Shown here: piece after piece, positions 10,340 through 21,321 of the stretch
How the letters are laid out: every line of letters starts with the position of its first letter
How positions within the stretch are numbered: position 1 is the first letter of the stretch
From: Mercurialis annua
Lineage: Eukaryota > Streptophyta > Magnoliopsida > Malpighiales > Euphorbiaceae
DNA: 64,000 bases
Direction: 5' to 3'
Assembly (NCBI RefSeq): GCF_937616625.2
Contig: NC_065570.1
Coordinates: forward strand, 11,170,001-11,234,000
Notes under the pieces: model-generated
Database searches by the model: none
Told to the model about the DNA's origin: nothing
Seen by the model: the letters and a program-made list of their open reading frames with translations, nothing else
Position numbers and translations under genes: made by a program

Positions 10340-11377
10340 GTAATGTTGAAACATCAGAGGAACCACACTAGTAGCCTCCTCTAGCTGGTTCTCCAGGGCC
10401 TGGATATGCAACTCCAAACGAGAGCGCTCTGCCTCCACCTTCGCCCGATCCGGACGAACGTTGTTCAGAGCAGCTTCTAGGTCCGCAATTTGATTCTCAT
10501 GCGACCAACAAGAACTCTGTAAGGACTCCACCTGTTTGCCCCGTTGATCAAGTTGCTTCTCTAATGAGGTCGAGAGTAAAGTCTTTACACGAAGATCCGT
10601 CCTTAAATATTCATTGGAAGCTTTTAAGAAAATGATTTCCTCTGCCTGACGCTGGCTCGACTCTCGCAGCCTCTTTACTGCCGCAGACATCTGTTCAAAC
10701 TGGGAGTCAACCTCCGACCGAGAATTCTCATAGGCCAAAAGACCAGTCTAATTGTCCTTCAGCTGACTGACATTGTCAAGAAGACCAGAAGCGCTAGCAT
10801 AAATATATGGTACACCTCCCAAACCAAGAACTTGTCCAAAAACAGACAGCGGACACTGGCTCCGAAGATAGGCAGATACGGAATTCCGAATATGATTAGA
10901 GTCAAGCGAGGAACCCTTCGGAAAAATGAAATAGTCTCGGTCGACAACACTACCCTTAAACACAAAAGTAAAGCGAGGGATGTCCCGACGCGAACCAGAG
11001 GCAGGCTCCAAAGAAGAATTTGCAGGGCTGGTAGCAGGACGCTTCTTAGTCCCCTCAGAAGAAACGGAAAAAAGAGAAGCGAAAGACATAGCAGCAGGGG
11101 AAGACACCACCACCGCCGATAAGGGGTCAGTAGCAACAGAAGAAAGGGCCCCAGAAGAAGCAATAACATGTATAACCGCCGGGAGAGAGGCCAGAGAAGC
11201 AGCGGCTATAGAGGGAGGAAGATCGCCGATTGAAGCGGAAGGCCCATCCTTGTTATCCGATAGAAGGAAAATAAAAGGCGTGAGCGGTCGATCAAGTAAA
11301 GGAAGACTAGATATAACGGTGACCTCATCGTCACTCAACATACCTGCATCCATAGCATCGACGATATTTTTGGACAT
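10340..11377 (-). pseudogene. Coiled-coil protein ORF with one in-frame stop, cut by LTR
   Basis: The frame on the minus strand begins at ATG 11377 (MSKNIVDAMDAGM), runs 209 codons to a TAG at 10748-10750, and continues in the same frame for about 136 more residues to the edge of the LTR at 10339. Beyond that it reads LTR sequence. The first part is rich in Ser/Ala/Pro with a conserved-looking block (FKGSVVDRDYFIFPKGSSL). The second is a strong heptad coiled coil (EIIFLKASNEYLRTDLR, LELHIQALENQLEEA). Proteins of this build are common in plant retroelement-associated transposon proteins, but I do not recognise the family. One nonsense codon plus truncation marks it as dead. Confidence 0.6.
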
Positions 11378-11464
11378 TCTAATGAAAGAAGAAAAAACGA
11401 AGGCAGAAGAAAGATGAAGAGGAAATTCCAAAAGAAGTAAAGAAAAGAAGTAACAAAGAAATGA

Positions 11465-11478
11465 ACTATTTATAAGCA
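11465..11478 (-). promoter_or_regulatory. Candidate TATA box for the minus-strand coiled-coil ORF
   Basis: The minus strand reads CTTATAAATAGTTC about 90 bases upstream of the ATG at 11377, followed by a pyrimidine-rich leader. The spacing fits a plant core promoter; inferred only. Confidence 0.4.
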
Positions 11479-12500
11479 TTCCTTGGAAGGCAAAGAGAAA
11501 AAAACAAACGGGCAAAATAGGCAAACCACAGAAGCAATAAATGCCAATAAAGTAATGGCAACCAGTGTGGCACCAGAACCGAAGAGGCACAAGAAACTCA
11601 ACTGTTAAAAGCAGTCAGAAGAGAGAAGCACGATGTGCGAATAAAGAGGAAAATTCAGAAAGACGTGACATCTATAAATGCACTACCATACGGCACTATA
11701 AATATAAGAGAAAAAAAGAAGAAAGACCACACGGAAAAAAGGAAAAGGCCAAAGAGTGGAGTCTTCCTGAGCCTTTTTGTAGCTTTTAGGTTGGGTTAAA
11801 CAAAATCAGGCAACCAAAACAAGCTAAAAAAACACAGGAAGAACCTAGAAAAGGAGAGAAGAAGGAACAGACAAAGGCCGCTCCATCCGCTTCAGGTGTC
11901 CATCTTAGTTTCTCCGAAACACGGAATATCAACACAAACTACAAAGAAAAACACAGGCAGAATCCAGAAAAAAAAGAAGAAGAATGAAGAAGAATGAAGG
12001 CCATACCGGCTGCCTTACACGTACGAAAGAAAATGGAGCAAAAACTGGAAATAAAGATGGTCAGCAAAAACCAATGAAAACAAACGAACGACATAACAAC
12101 ATAGATCGCAATTATGGAAGCTCGGCATAAATACCCAGCCATTGCAATAGCTTGTGGGGGGATTAATGATGGAGTAACAAAGAAACAAAGGGGAAACGAC
12201 GGAACCACAAATTCCACATCGGCCAGGAAAGAAGGAAAGGACAAAACGATGCCACAAACACTATAAAAGGGACACAAACCCATGGTTCCAAGACACGCAA
12301 TTCGAATGAACAAATGTCCAACACACTAAACTAGAATCCTATCGAAAACTCCGGAAATAGCTCCAAATCAGACAGTTCTCTTCTCATAGTCCGTATCCCA
12401 AACCCTAAATCACACATCCGATATCCAGATCTATCAATGAGCATAACAATTCAGAAATCCTCCATGTTACATTGAGCTCGCTTGACATGGAAGATACATG
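11479..12500. other. Purine-rich non-coding region upstream of the coiled-coil ORF
   Basis: The + strand is A/G-rich from about 11290 to 12000, with short accidental ORFs only. A TATAAAAGG is present near 12264. It is probably the 5' part of the same old element; no LTR pair was found. Confidence 0.35.
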
Positions 12501-13513
12501 GATGTGGACGAGGGATAAAAATGAGGGTTCTCAATAAAGTCAGCTTATCAACATCTTTTTGGTCTAAGTAGAGGTATTAAATTTCCTTTATATAAATATC
12601 CTTGGAAGCTCAAAGTTCCATTTAAGAGGATAAATTTATTAGTGATATACACTAGTTCAATCATGTTTGACCATGTATTAAATTTATCAATTTGGTTATT
12701 AATAAGTAGATATTTTCGTTATCAATTTATATTATGATAAATTACTTGAATGGTTAATTTTTCCAAAGGTTATTAAGTGTCTTACTTGATAGTATAACTC
12801 TTCGGTTTAGTAGAGAATTATATTCAAACAATATCTAGTCTTAATAGGACTAATAATGTTTTACTAATCATGCCCATTAGTCAAATTATAGGTGTTTTTT
12901 TAGAAATAAAGCACTGGATGAACCATCATGAGAATGCTACATAGATCACTGTCATAAACAATTCGCATTGCAGTAATACTAATTTAATACTTCGATCTTG
13001 AAGCCACCATAGATTTCTACATAGTTAATTCGTAATTTGATACATTATAACATTGTCTTTCTAAGATAATGGAATAGATTGTCGTTGGATATGATAGATA
13101 TGTGAGGAATATGAGTGATTGAGAAGGAATTTGTCCCTCTTTTATTTGAGTAAGATATAGAGGCCCCTCTTGAAAAGATAGACTAAAGAAAATGGACGGC
13201 CATGCTAAAAGAATTGATAAGAGTTATTATTTTCAGTTTACTTAGAATCAAGAAACAAATTATTAAATACTATGCATATATTCAATTTGAATATCGTGAA
13301 ACAAAGAGATTAAAATATCTAATGTAAAAGGTTATTATCTATATTCATATGACTTGGCTAGATCTAATGTCTTGTTAGAGGCCACTTATGAATTGTGAGC
13401 CGAAATAGAAATTTTAGCGCACTGCCAATATTATATGAACCTATAGGGTCACACACTAAGAACATACCCAAAATAAATATATTTTTTATAATCCCAATTG
13501 AAAAATGTGATCA

Positions 13514-13575
<62 letters not shown>

Positions 13576-14300
13576 GTTAGTTACTGTTTTAAAAAAAATG
13601 TTATTTTAAATACTTAATTCATTCTAAGGTTCTTGTGTAAAGAAAAAATGGAAAAAATAGGGACTTTTGGATAAGTTTTGCCTTTTAAATAAATAACTAT
13701 TAATTAATTAAATTTTATTTTTAATAAAAGATAAGAGTTATATTTGTAGTATTATGTTTTGAAGATAATATTGACAATTAAAATATATTTACCAAAAGGA
13801 GTTTTGATATATACGAAATTGTAGAGTTATAAAAAAAACACAGTGTTCCTATGAAATTAAAAAACACGTTTTCGATGACTCGTGTGCTTTTCGAAATAGT
13901 AAAACACATATACATTTCACAAAATAAAAAAAATCACATATTTTCGTATTGCATTGAGAAGTTTGAATTTGCAAGAAACACTAAAAGATCGAGGTAAAAT
14001 GTCACCTAAGTGAACTACCTTTTTACCTTACTATAAAGTAGTTGTAAACTCGTCATCAATAAGTTTTATTATACAATTATATTATTTTCTTAATTACATG
14101 AATTTTGATTTGGGATTTTTAATTAATTTTTTAGAAAATGGTGCATTACAAACTTGAAAAACCCAACAAAACTTAGTTTGGAGAGTAGCTCTTATTTGTT
14201 TACCTACCAAGCATATGCTTCACCGCATACACGCTAACATCGACCAGGTATATCCTATACTAGCGTTTGCCCGTGTGCTGCACAATTTTTTTAAAATTTG
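12501..14300. other. AT-rich DNA without genes, possible decayed copia remnant
   Basis: No ORF can be supported. Phrases around 12560-13250 have the look of a decayed LTR but no second copy or PBS is present. ATACTAGCGTTTGCCCGTGTG near 14258-14280 resembles the start of the repeat at 58346. Confidence 0.35.
13519..13572. repeat. (TA)n microsatellite
   Basis: An uninterrupted TA run of 54 bases. Confidence 0.95.
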
Positions 14301-14322
14301 TTTTTTATCTTGTTATTACTTT

Positions 14323-14432
14323 TTTTTTTGATAATTTGGGGAGGGGGGAGCGCGCTTGTGGGAGAAATCGAACCCACGACCTAGCAGTTTACTGTTCAGC
14401 GCTTATACCATTTGAGATATAGCTCATTGGTG
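14323..14432 (-). mobile_element. Short tRNA-derived SINE
   Basis: On the minus strand it starts GAGCTATATCTCAAATGGTA (A-box-like) and has GTGGGTTCGATTTCTCCC (B-box) about 45 bases on, then ends in an A run (T run at 14323-14329 on the + strand). It is flanked by a 15-bp direct repeat TCTTGTTATTACTTT at 14308-14322 and 14433-14447. Length about 110 bp. tRNA-like head, A tail and long target duplication together identify a SINE. Confidence 0.85.
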
Positions 14433-14447
14433 TCTTGTTATTACTTT

Positions 14448-15156
14448 ATAAAAAAATAATAAAATTAGAATTTTATTGTCTCTTTTAATATTTCATTTTT
14501 CTTTTATTGTTTATACAAACAGTGAATTTTAGTGGTTTATAATATTTTTAGACTTTGTAGTAATTTGTTGTATAAATTTATAAGGTTGAGTGTAGGAATT
14601 ATTCATGTTTCTATGTTTAATTTATTCTATTTATCTATCTAACTAAACGAATAATTTAACATTATTATAAAAATATATTTAACATGAGTTTCTAAAGTTA
14701 GTTTTATCAATCACTTATAAATTGATTATCAATTATATAACATTGTATGTTGCCAATAACAATTATACTGCATATTCTTTCAATAATCACATAAAATTAT
14801 TCAAATTATAGAAAAAAAATGTAATGATGACTTACTCTTCAAAGCAAACATAAATTAATATTTTCCCAAAAATATTGTTATACATATGAAATACAAACGC
14901 GATTCATTTAATTGAAAGATATGTGTTCACAAAATAGCATATATTATTAAAGAAACCAGCTCAATATAACCAAGTGGGATTAGATGAATAGAAAAGCAAC
15001 AAATGCTACTCATTCATATGTCGACAATTTCACGGTCTTAAAGAATTGGATCTAATTTCATCTAACTTCTTATCTAGCTAGTAAATCAATTGAAAAATTA
15101 ATTAATAAAAAAAATTATCTAATAAATTGGATTAATTTGTTCATAACTAAAGTGAC
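14448..15156. other. AT-rich DNA, no gene seen
   Basis: No ORF, tRNA or clear repeat boundary is recognisable. Confidence 0.4.
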
Positions 15157-15164
15157 GCTACGTA

Positions 15165-15362
15165 CAGTGGCGAAGCCACCTTATGGGGAAGGTGGTCAAT
15201 TGACCACCTTCTCCCCAAAAAAAATACTTAATTAGTACCTATAATTAGTTTAAATTATATTTATAGTTCTTCTATTTTTATAAATTGACCACCTTGATTA
15301 ATTATTTTATACTAAATTATAAAATTTGCCCCCTTTTTACATAATTTCTGGCTTCGCCCCTG
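15165..15362. mobile_element. hAT-type MITE
   Basis: A 198-bp element with terminal inverted repeats CAGTGGCGAAGCCA and CAGGGGCGAAGCCA (reverse complement of the right end). It is flanked by 8-bp direct repeats GCTACGTA (15157-15164) and GTTATGTA (15363-15370), which differ at two positions. Next to the left end is an internal hairpin, GGAAGGTGGTCAATTGACCACCTTC. It is non-coding, so mobilised in trans. Confidence 0.8.
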
Positions 15363-15811
15363 GTTATGTAGAATCAATTACTTGCAGTACTGGAAAGATA
15401 ACAAAACAAAATTGTAGCACTATCAATATCACAAACCTGTATATAACTATTAGATTTTGATAGTGGATATAAAATATTAAAATATGCAAAAAATGAGAAA
15501 AACTCACAAGCAGTAGATCAACCGGGAAGAACAAAAAGCACCTAAATGAAAAGAGTAGAAATACACATCTCAATACATCAAAATACAGAAATGAAATAAA
15601 TTAAAAATATAGATTTCACCATAGCAGATACACAAAATAACATTTCTACGATCCATGCCAAATCGCATAACATAAACTTTCTTACTCTTGCACATTTGCT
15701 TAACATTATTAGATGAATATTAAAGCAAACACAACCAAAGCTTGCACAATATATATAGAAAATAAAAAGATGCTAACCAACAAACACAATTTCTATAAAT
15801 TGCTGATTAAT

Positions 15812-15825
15812 ATATATCATTTGTT
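15812..15825. repeat. Target site duplication of LINE-A (left)
   Basis: ATATATCATTTGTT at 15812-15825 recurs at 21487-21500, directly after the A-rich tail of LINE-A. This 14-bp duplication fixes the 5' end of the element at 15826. Confidence 0.85.
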
Positions 15826-15868
15826 GAGAAACAACTGTATATATCAATATCATATTATCTGTATATTA

Positions 15869-17179
15869 ATGGCTTTTCTAAGCCATAAAGCGATGTTCTC
15901 GTACCCTAAAAAGCAACAGCCATCACCAAGTGAAAATAATACTTCTTCTAAACCCTCTTTTGCTTCGATTGTCGCTGCTAATCAACAAAGTTTATTGCCT
16001 CCTTCTGTCTCTGAATCTCTACCAGTTGATATCGGTGGATTTGTGTCAATTAAAGTATCACAAAGTGTGTATGAGCACCGTGTAAACTCTTGCAAAAATT
16101 CTTTAATTGGTCGGGTTACCTTAACAAAAGGGGAATCGCCATGGAAACAGATTGATCTCAAATCAAAATTGACAGGAATTTGGAATTTAGATTCCAATTG
16201 GAAATTAATCTCCCTAGGACGTGGCTTTTATCACATCCTATTGTCTAATGAGGAAACTTTGAAAGCAATCTGGAGCAGAGGTTCTATTGGTCTCAAACCA
16301 GGAATTTTGCGTCTGCTTCCTTGGACGCCAGGTTTTAATCCTGAAGAACAGAAATCTACCACCACTCAGGTTTGGGTGCGCATTCATAAACTTCCTTGGG
16401 AATTCTGGGATAAACAACTATTAGCTGAAATATCAAGAGGAATTGGAGTGCCTCTTAAAATTGATCACAACACCATTAATGGAGAATTGGGGCATTTTGC
16501 TAGAGTCCTTGTGGATATGGATCTTTCTAAATCTATTCATCATACCCTACGAGTTGAAACTGCAGATTCCAAATTTTGGGTGGATTTGGTTCATGAAAAC
16601 TTGTTTGAACTTTGCACTACTTGCTTGTCTATTGGTCATTCTTCCCTGAATTGCAGACGCAATATTAATCAAAAAGATTTCAATTTAGGACAAAGCAAGG
16701 ATGTAAAGCCTGCTAACGATAAAAAAGATCCTGAGCCAGATAGGGGAAGGTCGTTAACTAGGAAAATTTGGAAACGTAAGCAGTCTCCTTCTGATGTTCC
16801 TATTAGAAAAGCTTTGGCTACAATTCAAAAGGATATTGCTGGGGATTTGAATCCTCTTGAACAAAGCTTTTTAATTCCTAATAAAGTCATTGATAAGGAT
16901 GATCCTGCTAATCCAGTTCTTGATGTGGACGATCCTGCTAATCCAGTTCTTAATGTGGCTACACCTACTTTGGCTTGTACCGAAGAATCCCCTTCATGTT
17001 CAGAATTTTTGGCAATTGCTAATAAATCCTGGGCTGACGAAGTTGAGGAAGAGAGTGATTCAGAAGGAGAATGGAAACAAGTTTCGAGTAAGAAGAAAAA
17101 AAATAAGCAAAAGAGCAAGCCGATTTTGATGAGTCTTCCTAAGCATTCGACGCGAGCCCCACCAAAACTTAACTTATGA
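15869..17179 (+). CDS. LINE-A ORF1: Gag-like RNA-binding protein (DUF4283, zinc knuckle)
   Basis: 436 aa. The same frame is open from 15713, but that upstream ATG lies outside the element, so I take the ATG at 15869 inside the 5' UTR boundary. The middle matches the DUF4283 type (GRGFYHILLSNEETLKAIW ... VWVRIHKLPWEFW). A CX2CX4HX4C knuckle CTTCLSIGHSSLNC sits at about residues 249-262. The C-terminal part is acidic then lysine-rich (SKKKKNKQKSK), with a small direct repeat of DDPANPVL. The family coats element RNA to form the RNP. Its stop overlaps the ORF2 start. Confidence 0.9.
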   Translation: MAFLSHKAMFSYPKKQQPSPSENNTSSKPSFASIVAANQQSLLPPSVSESLPVDIGGFVSIKVSQSVYEHRVNSCKNSLIGRVTLTKGESPWKQIDLKSKLTGIWNLDSNWKLISLGRGFYHILLSNEETLKAIWSRGSIGLKPGILRLLPWTPGFNPEEQKSTTTQVWVRIHKLPWEFWDKQLLAEISRGIGVPLKIDHNTINGELGHFARVLVDMDLSKSIHHTLRVETADSKFWVDLVHENLFELCTTCLSIGHSSLNCRRNINQKDFNLGQSKDVKPANDKKDPEPDRGRSLTRKIWKRKQSPSDVPIRKALATIQKDIAGDLNPLEQSFLIPNKVIDKDDPANPVLDVDDPANPVLNVATPTLACTEESPSCSEFLAIANKSWADEVEEESDSEGEWKQVSSKKKKNKQKSKPILMSLPKHSTRAPPKLNL

Positions 17180-20100
17180 ATGTCATGTTTTGGAATTGCA
17201 GGGGTATAGGTAATCCTAACACTCGTCGCACTCTTTATAATAATTGTTTAGGACTCTCTTTGGATTTTCTTTGTTTAGCAGAGCCGAAGGTCCCGTTTAA
17301 CTCCATCCCATCTAGTTATTGGCGTTCTTTGGGTCTTGTTCGGATTTTTGGTAATTTAGATTCTGTTTCTTCTTTATGGGTTTTGGCTTCGGATACAATT
17401 GCTTCTCAATTTTCTATTATTCAAGATGATCAATGTGTCTCTGTAGATTTTTCATTTGATAATGTCATGCACAGGATTACCTTTGTTTATGCAAAGACTC
17501 TTGCCTATTCTAGAAGGACTCTATGGACTGATTTGAGACAATTGAATTTTTCTTCTCCAGATTTATGGTTTGTTATTGGAGATTTCAATGCAGTTTTTGG
17601 AGCTCATGAAAAAATGGGTGGTAGACCTCCTAATATTCAGTCTTGTTCGGAATTTATTACAGCTTGCGACGATTGTGATCTCTCATGTATTAATACAAGA
17701 GGGAATCTATTTACTTGGTCAAACATGAGAATTGGCGATAATCATATTGAGCTTCATTTAGACAGAGCTCTTTGTACTCAGAGCTGCTATGATTTTTGGA
17801 AGAACATTTCTTGCTTCACTTTGCCTCGACACAATTCTGATCATAACCCTTTAATGTTGAAGTGCTTTAATTCCGCTAGATCTGGTCCTAAGCCGTTTCG
17901 GTTTCATTCTATGTGGATTTCCCATCCTTCTTTTTCAGATTTTGTCAAGAATAGTTGGAGCGCTTATCCATCAAATTCCCATCCTATGATTAACATTCAG
18001 TTGAAGTTAAAGTTGTTGCGCAGAGATCTCCGCAAATGGAATGTTGAAATTTTTGGAAATCTTGATAAGAATATTGATAAAGCTAAAGAGAAGCTTAATG
18101 CAGTTCAAGGTGATATATCTACTCATGGTTTCTCTGAGTCTCTTCACCAACAAGAAATTGATGCTCATTCCGTCTTGGAAAGCTTGCTTGCCCAACAAGA
18201 GACTTTGGCCAAAGAAAAAAGTAGAATCAAATGGCTTGCTAGTGGTGACAGAAACACGTCTTTTTATCATGCAATTTCTTCTAGAAAATCATCTTTAGCA
18301 GGTATTAATTCTCTTGATATCAATGGTACTATTTCTAATGATCCTTCAACTATTGAGCAGCATGTTATTGATTATTTTTCTTCTCTTTTTGCGGCAAATA
18401 ATGTTTCACATCCCGTGGAGCTATCTACTACCATCTTGGATTCTATTCCGAGCCTTGTTTCAAATGGTGATAATGAAATGCTAACCGGAATTCCTACTGA
18501 TGAGGAAATCAAAGCCATTGTTTTTAATATGGATGCTTCAAGTGCGCCAGGACCTGATGGCTTCACAGGGGCTTTCTTCAAAGATTGTTGGAGTATTGTG
18601 AGTTATGATGTTTGCAAAGCGGTAGTTCACTTTTTTCTTTCAGGTAATATCACTCCGGGATTTAATTCAAGCTTTATGATTTTGATACCAAAAATTGAGA
18701 ATGCCTTGACAATCGATAAGTTCAGACCGATTATTCTCTCAAATTTCTTGTTCAAGATTGTTACAAAAATGCTGGCAAGTAGGTTGGGATCTATTGCTTC
18801 TTGCATTGTCTCCAGTAATCAGTTTGGATTTGTGAAGGGTAGAAGCATTGACGATTGCATATCTTGTGCCTCTGAATGTGTTAATCTTCTAGACTTAAAT
18901 CCTAAAGGTAACATGGCCATCAAAGTTGACATAAGAAAGGCTTTTGACTCAATGAGCTGGTCTTACATTATAAAAGTTTTTGAGGCTTTTGGATTTTCAA
19001 ATAAATTTTGCAGTTGGCTTTTGTCCATATTCAATTCAGCAAGAATCTCAATTCTTTTTCCAGGAGGGGTTAAGGGATACTTCTCATGTTCTAGAGGGGT
19101 GCGTCAAGGTGACCCTCTATCACCTTTGATTTTTATCATTGCTGAAGATCTTCTCAGTCGGATGCTTGCTAAAATGGTTAATACTCATATCTTCTCGCCT
19201 ATCATTCTAGCTAATGGGCATTACGCTCCTTCACATCTTCTTTTTGCAGATGATGTTTTGATTTTTGGACAGGCCACGAGAAAGAATTTAAAAGCCATTC
19301 AGTCCTTATTTAATTTTTATGGAGATATTTCAGGGCAGATTGTTAATTGGGACAAATCTGAGATTTATTTCGGCAAGCATGTTACATTTAGACGTGCTAC
19401 CGGGTGTTGTCATTTATTGGGCATTAAACAAGGCTCCTTACCTTTTTGCTACTTGGGTGTGCCTTTATTTCGAGGTGCTCCAAAGCGTTGCTATTTTCAA
19501 GCTTTAGCTGACAAGATTCTTAGTAGATTTGGAAAATGGAAAGGAAAGTTGCTATCTATGGCAGGGAGAGTGACTTTGGTTAATTCAGTTATCCGAGGGT
19601 CTTTTATTCATTCATTCTCAATCTACAAATGGCCAAAATCCCTTATTTCTTTGCTTTCACGAGCAATAAAGAACTTTGTTTGGACCGGTTGCATTTCAGT
19701 TAGGAAAAACATTACAGTGTCTTGGAATACTTGTTGCTTACCTTTTGATAATGGCGGTTTAAATCTTCCTAATCTTACCCTTCTGAATGAGGCACTCCTT
19801 CATAAATTAGCTTGGAATATTTGTTCTAGTGATTCTTTTGTGTTTAATTTCCTGCGGCATAGGTTCACCAATTCTTGGGGCGATGCCATCAGATATCCTC
19901 GTATTTCTTCCATTTGGAGTTCAGTTAAAAACTCTTTTGCAAAGGTGTATAATAGTTCTCAATGGTTGGTTGAGAAGGGATCTTTGATCAATTTCTGGAA
20001 TTCTAATTGGCTTGGCCAATCTATTGCAAATAGACTACATTTACCTTATGCAGTTAGAAAGAAACTTCACGCTAGAATTTGTGATGTTTTCAGAAATGGA

Positions 20101-21321
20101 GATTGGCAGATACCTCATATATTCAAGAACATGTATCCAGAAATTATTAATGACTTGAACTCTTACACTTTTGCTTGCAAAGATGAGTTAATTTGGACCA
20201 ATGCTAGAGATGGGGTTTTGAGTTGCAAATCATCTCTCTTGTATTTAAGAGGTTCTCTTCCGTCATTGAGATGGAATAAGGAAATCTGGAAACCCTTCAT
20301 TCCCCCTTCAAGATCCATGTTGTGTTGGAGACTTTTTCACATGCGCATTCCTACTGATGATATGCTGCGTAAAGCGGGCATTACTCTGGTCTCAGTTTGT
20401 CGTTTTTGCTATGCCTGTGATGAGTCTATTACTCATATTTTTATTCAATGTCCTTTTGCAGTGCAAATTTGGAATGCTGTAGAGAGTCTCTTTATGGTAA
20501 AATTGGACAGATCCTCTTCTCCGCTTCACCTTTTCACTTCATCTAGAAGACATTCCTTTGGTTCTCAAGTCAGTGCTCTTTTTTCAGCTGCCATCATCTC
20601 AAGTTTTTGGACTATTTGGAAATTTCGAAATGATTGCACTTATGAGAATATTACGCCAAACATCTCCTTTTGTTTGCGCCTTATTTGGAAGGCTATTAAG
20701 GAAGTTGACATTTTTCGAGTGGGCTATTCTAGAAACTCTCAATCAGAACTTCATGTGTTAAAACTTTTAAACATTAAAAGATATATTCCTAAAGCTCCAT
20801 GCATTATTGAAGTTAGTTGGAAACCTCCTCCAAGTAATTGGATGAAGGTAAACACTGATGGTGCTGCTCTTGGTGCTCCTGGTTTAGCGGGAGCTGGAGG
20901 GATCTTTAGGAACTACAGAGGTTTTGTTCAACGTTGTTTTGCTATCCCTCTTGGTATTTGTTTTGCTTATGAGGCTGAAATGGTTGCAGTTATTTATGCT
21001 ATTCAAGAAGCTTGGCGTGTGGGGTGGAACAATATTTGGATTGAATGTGATTCACTTGTTATTGTTAATGCAATTAAAGGAGGCAATTTAGCTGTGCCTT
21101 GGAAGTGGAAATTAGCTTGGCAAACTTGTTTGTTTTATTTGTCTAAGATGAATTGGGTAGTCACTCATATTTTTCGAGAAGGAAATGAAGCTGCAGACAT
21201 TCTTTCTAAAAAAGCAGTGCACATTGGGACCTCTTTATGGTGGAGTTCGTCTCCTGATTTCTTGGCTAATGTTATCGCCTATAACAGTTTGGGTCAACCA
21301 AATTTTCGATTTTGTAATTAA
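17176..21321 (+). CDS. LINE-A ORF2: endonuclease-reverse transcriptase-RNase H
   Basis: 1381 aa, intact. The APE-type endonuclease begins at residue 1 (MNVMFWNCRG), with LAEPK, GDFNAV near 135 and SDHNPL near 221. RT follows with APGPDGF, NQFGFVKGRS, KVDIRKAFDSMSW (motif A), SRGVRQGDPLSPL and FADD at 690-693 (motif C). A zf-RVT domain has CRFCYACDESITHIFIQC. A C-terminal RNase H has NTDGA near 1226, YEAEMVAV, ECDS and REGNEAAD. Every catalytic acid I can place is present. It nicks target DNA and reverse-transcribes element RNA there. The ATGA overlap suggests translation by termination-reinitiation, which is an inference. Confidence 0.94.
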   Translation: MNVMFWNCRGIGNPNTRRTLYNNCLGLSLDFLCLAEPKVPFNSIPSSYWRSLGLVRIFGNLDSVSSLWVLASDTIASQFSIIQDDQCVSVDFSFDNVMHRITFVYAKTLAYSRRTLWTDLRQLNFSSPDLWFVIGDFNAVFGAHEKMGGRPPNIQSCSEFITACDDCDLSCINTRGNLFTWSNMRIGDNHIELHLDRALCTQSCYDFWKNISCFTLPRHNSDHNPLMLKCFNSARSGPKPFRFHSMWISHPSFSDFVKNSWSAYPSNSHPMINIQLKLKLLRRDLRKWNVEIFGNLDKNIDKAKEKLNAVQGDISTHGFSESLHQQEIDAHSVLESLLAQQETLAKEKSRIKWLASGDRNTSFYHAISSRKSSLAGINSLDINGTISNDPSTIEQHVIDYFSSLFAANNVSHPVELSTTILDSIPSLVSNGDNEMLTGIPTDEEIKAIVFNMDASSAPGPDGFTGAFFKDCWSIVSYDVCKAVVHFFLSGNITPGFNSSFMILIPKIENALTIDKFRPIILSNFLFKIVTKMLASRLGSIASCIVSSNQFGFVKGRSIDDCISCASECVNLLDLNPKGNMAIKVDIRKAFDSMSWSYIIKVFEAFGFSNKFCSWLLSIFNSARISILFPGGVKGYFSCSRGVRQGDPLSPLIFIIAEDLLSRMLAKMVNTHIFSPIILANGHYAPSHLLFADDVLIFGQATRKNLKAIQSLFNFYGDISGQIVNWDKSEIYFGKHVTFRRATGCCHLLGIKQGSLPFCYLGVPLFRGAPKRCYFQALADKILSRFGKWKGKLLSMAGRVTLVNSVIRGSFIHSFSIYKWPKSLISLLSRAIKNFVWTGCISVRKNITVSWNTCCLPFDNGGLNLPNLTLLNEALLHKLAWNICSSDSFVFNFLRHRFTNSWGDAIRYPRISSIWSSVKNSFAKVYNSSQWLVEKGSLINFWNSNWLGQSIANRLHLPYAVRKKLHARICDVFRNGDWQIPHIFKNMYPEIINDLNSYTFACKDELIWTNARDGVLSCKSSLLYLRGSLPSLRWNKEIWKPFIPPSRSMLCWRLFHMRIPTDDMLRKAGITLVSVCRFCYACDESITHIFIQCPFAVQIWNAVESLFMVKLDRSSSPLHLFTSSRRHSFGSQVSALFSAAIISSFWTIWKFRNDCTYENITPNISFCLRLIWKAIKEVDIFRVGYSRNSQSELHVLKLLNIKRYIPKAPCIIEVSWKPPPSNWMKVNTDGAALGAPGLAGAGGIFRNYRGFVQRCFAIPLGICFAYEAEMVAVIYAIQEAWRVGWNNIWIECDSLVIVNAIKGGNLAVPWKWKLAWQTCLFYLSKMNWVVTHIFREGNEAADILSKKAVHIGTSLWWSSSPDFLANVIAYNSLGQPNFRFCN

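Noticed and set aside
7320..10340. Host gene in the 8-10 kb region
   Set aside because: Only short ORFs in random frames, and the ordered similarity to 45.1-47.4 kb shows it is repeat DNA.
10980..11417. + strand ORF opposite the coiled-coil ORF
   Set aside because: Composition is that of an antisense shadow and no domain is recognised; the minus frame extends through the stop and has a coherent coiled coil.
14340..14435. Possible tRNA gene on the minus strand
   Set aside because: Only the promoter boxes fit; the A-rich end and 15-bp duplication mark it as a SINE.
15713..15868. Upstream ATG extending LINE-A ORF1
   Set aside because: It lies outside the element, as defined by the target duplication ending at 15825, so it cannot be part of the mobile gene.
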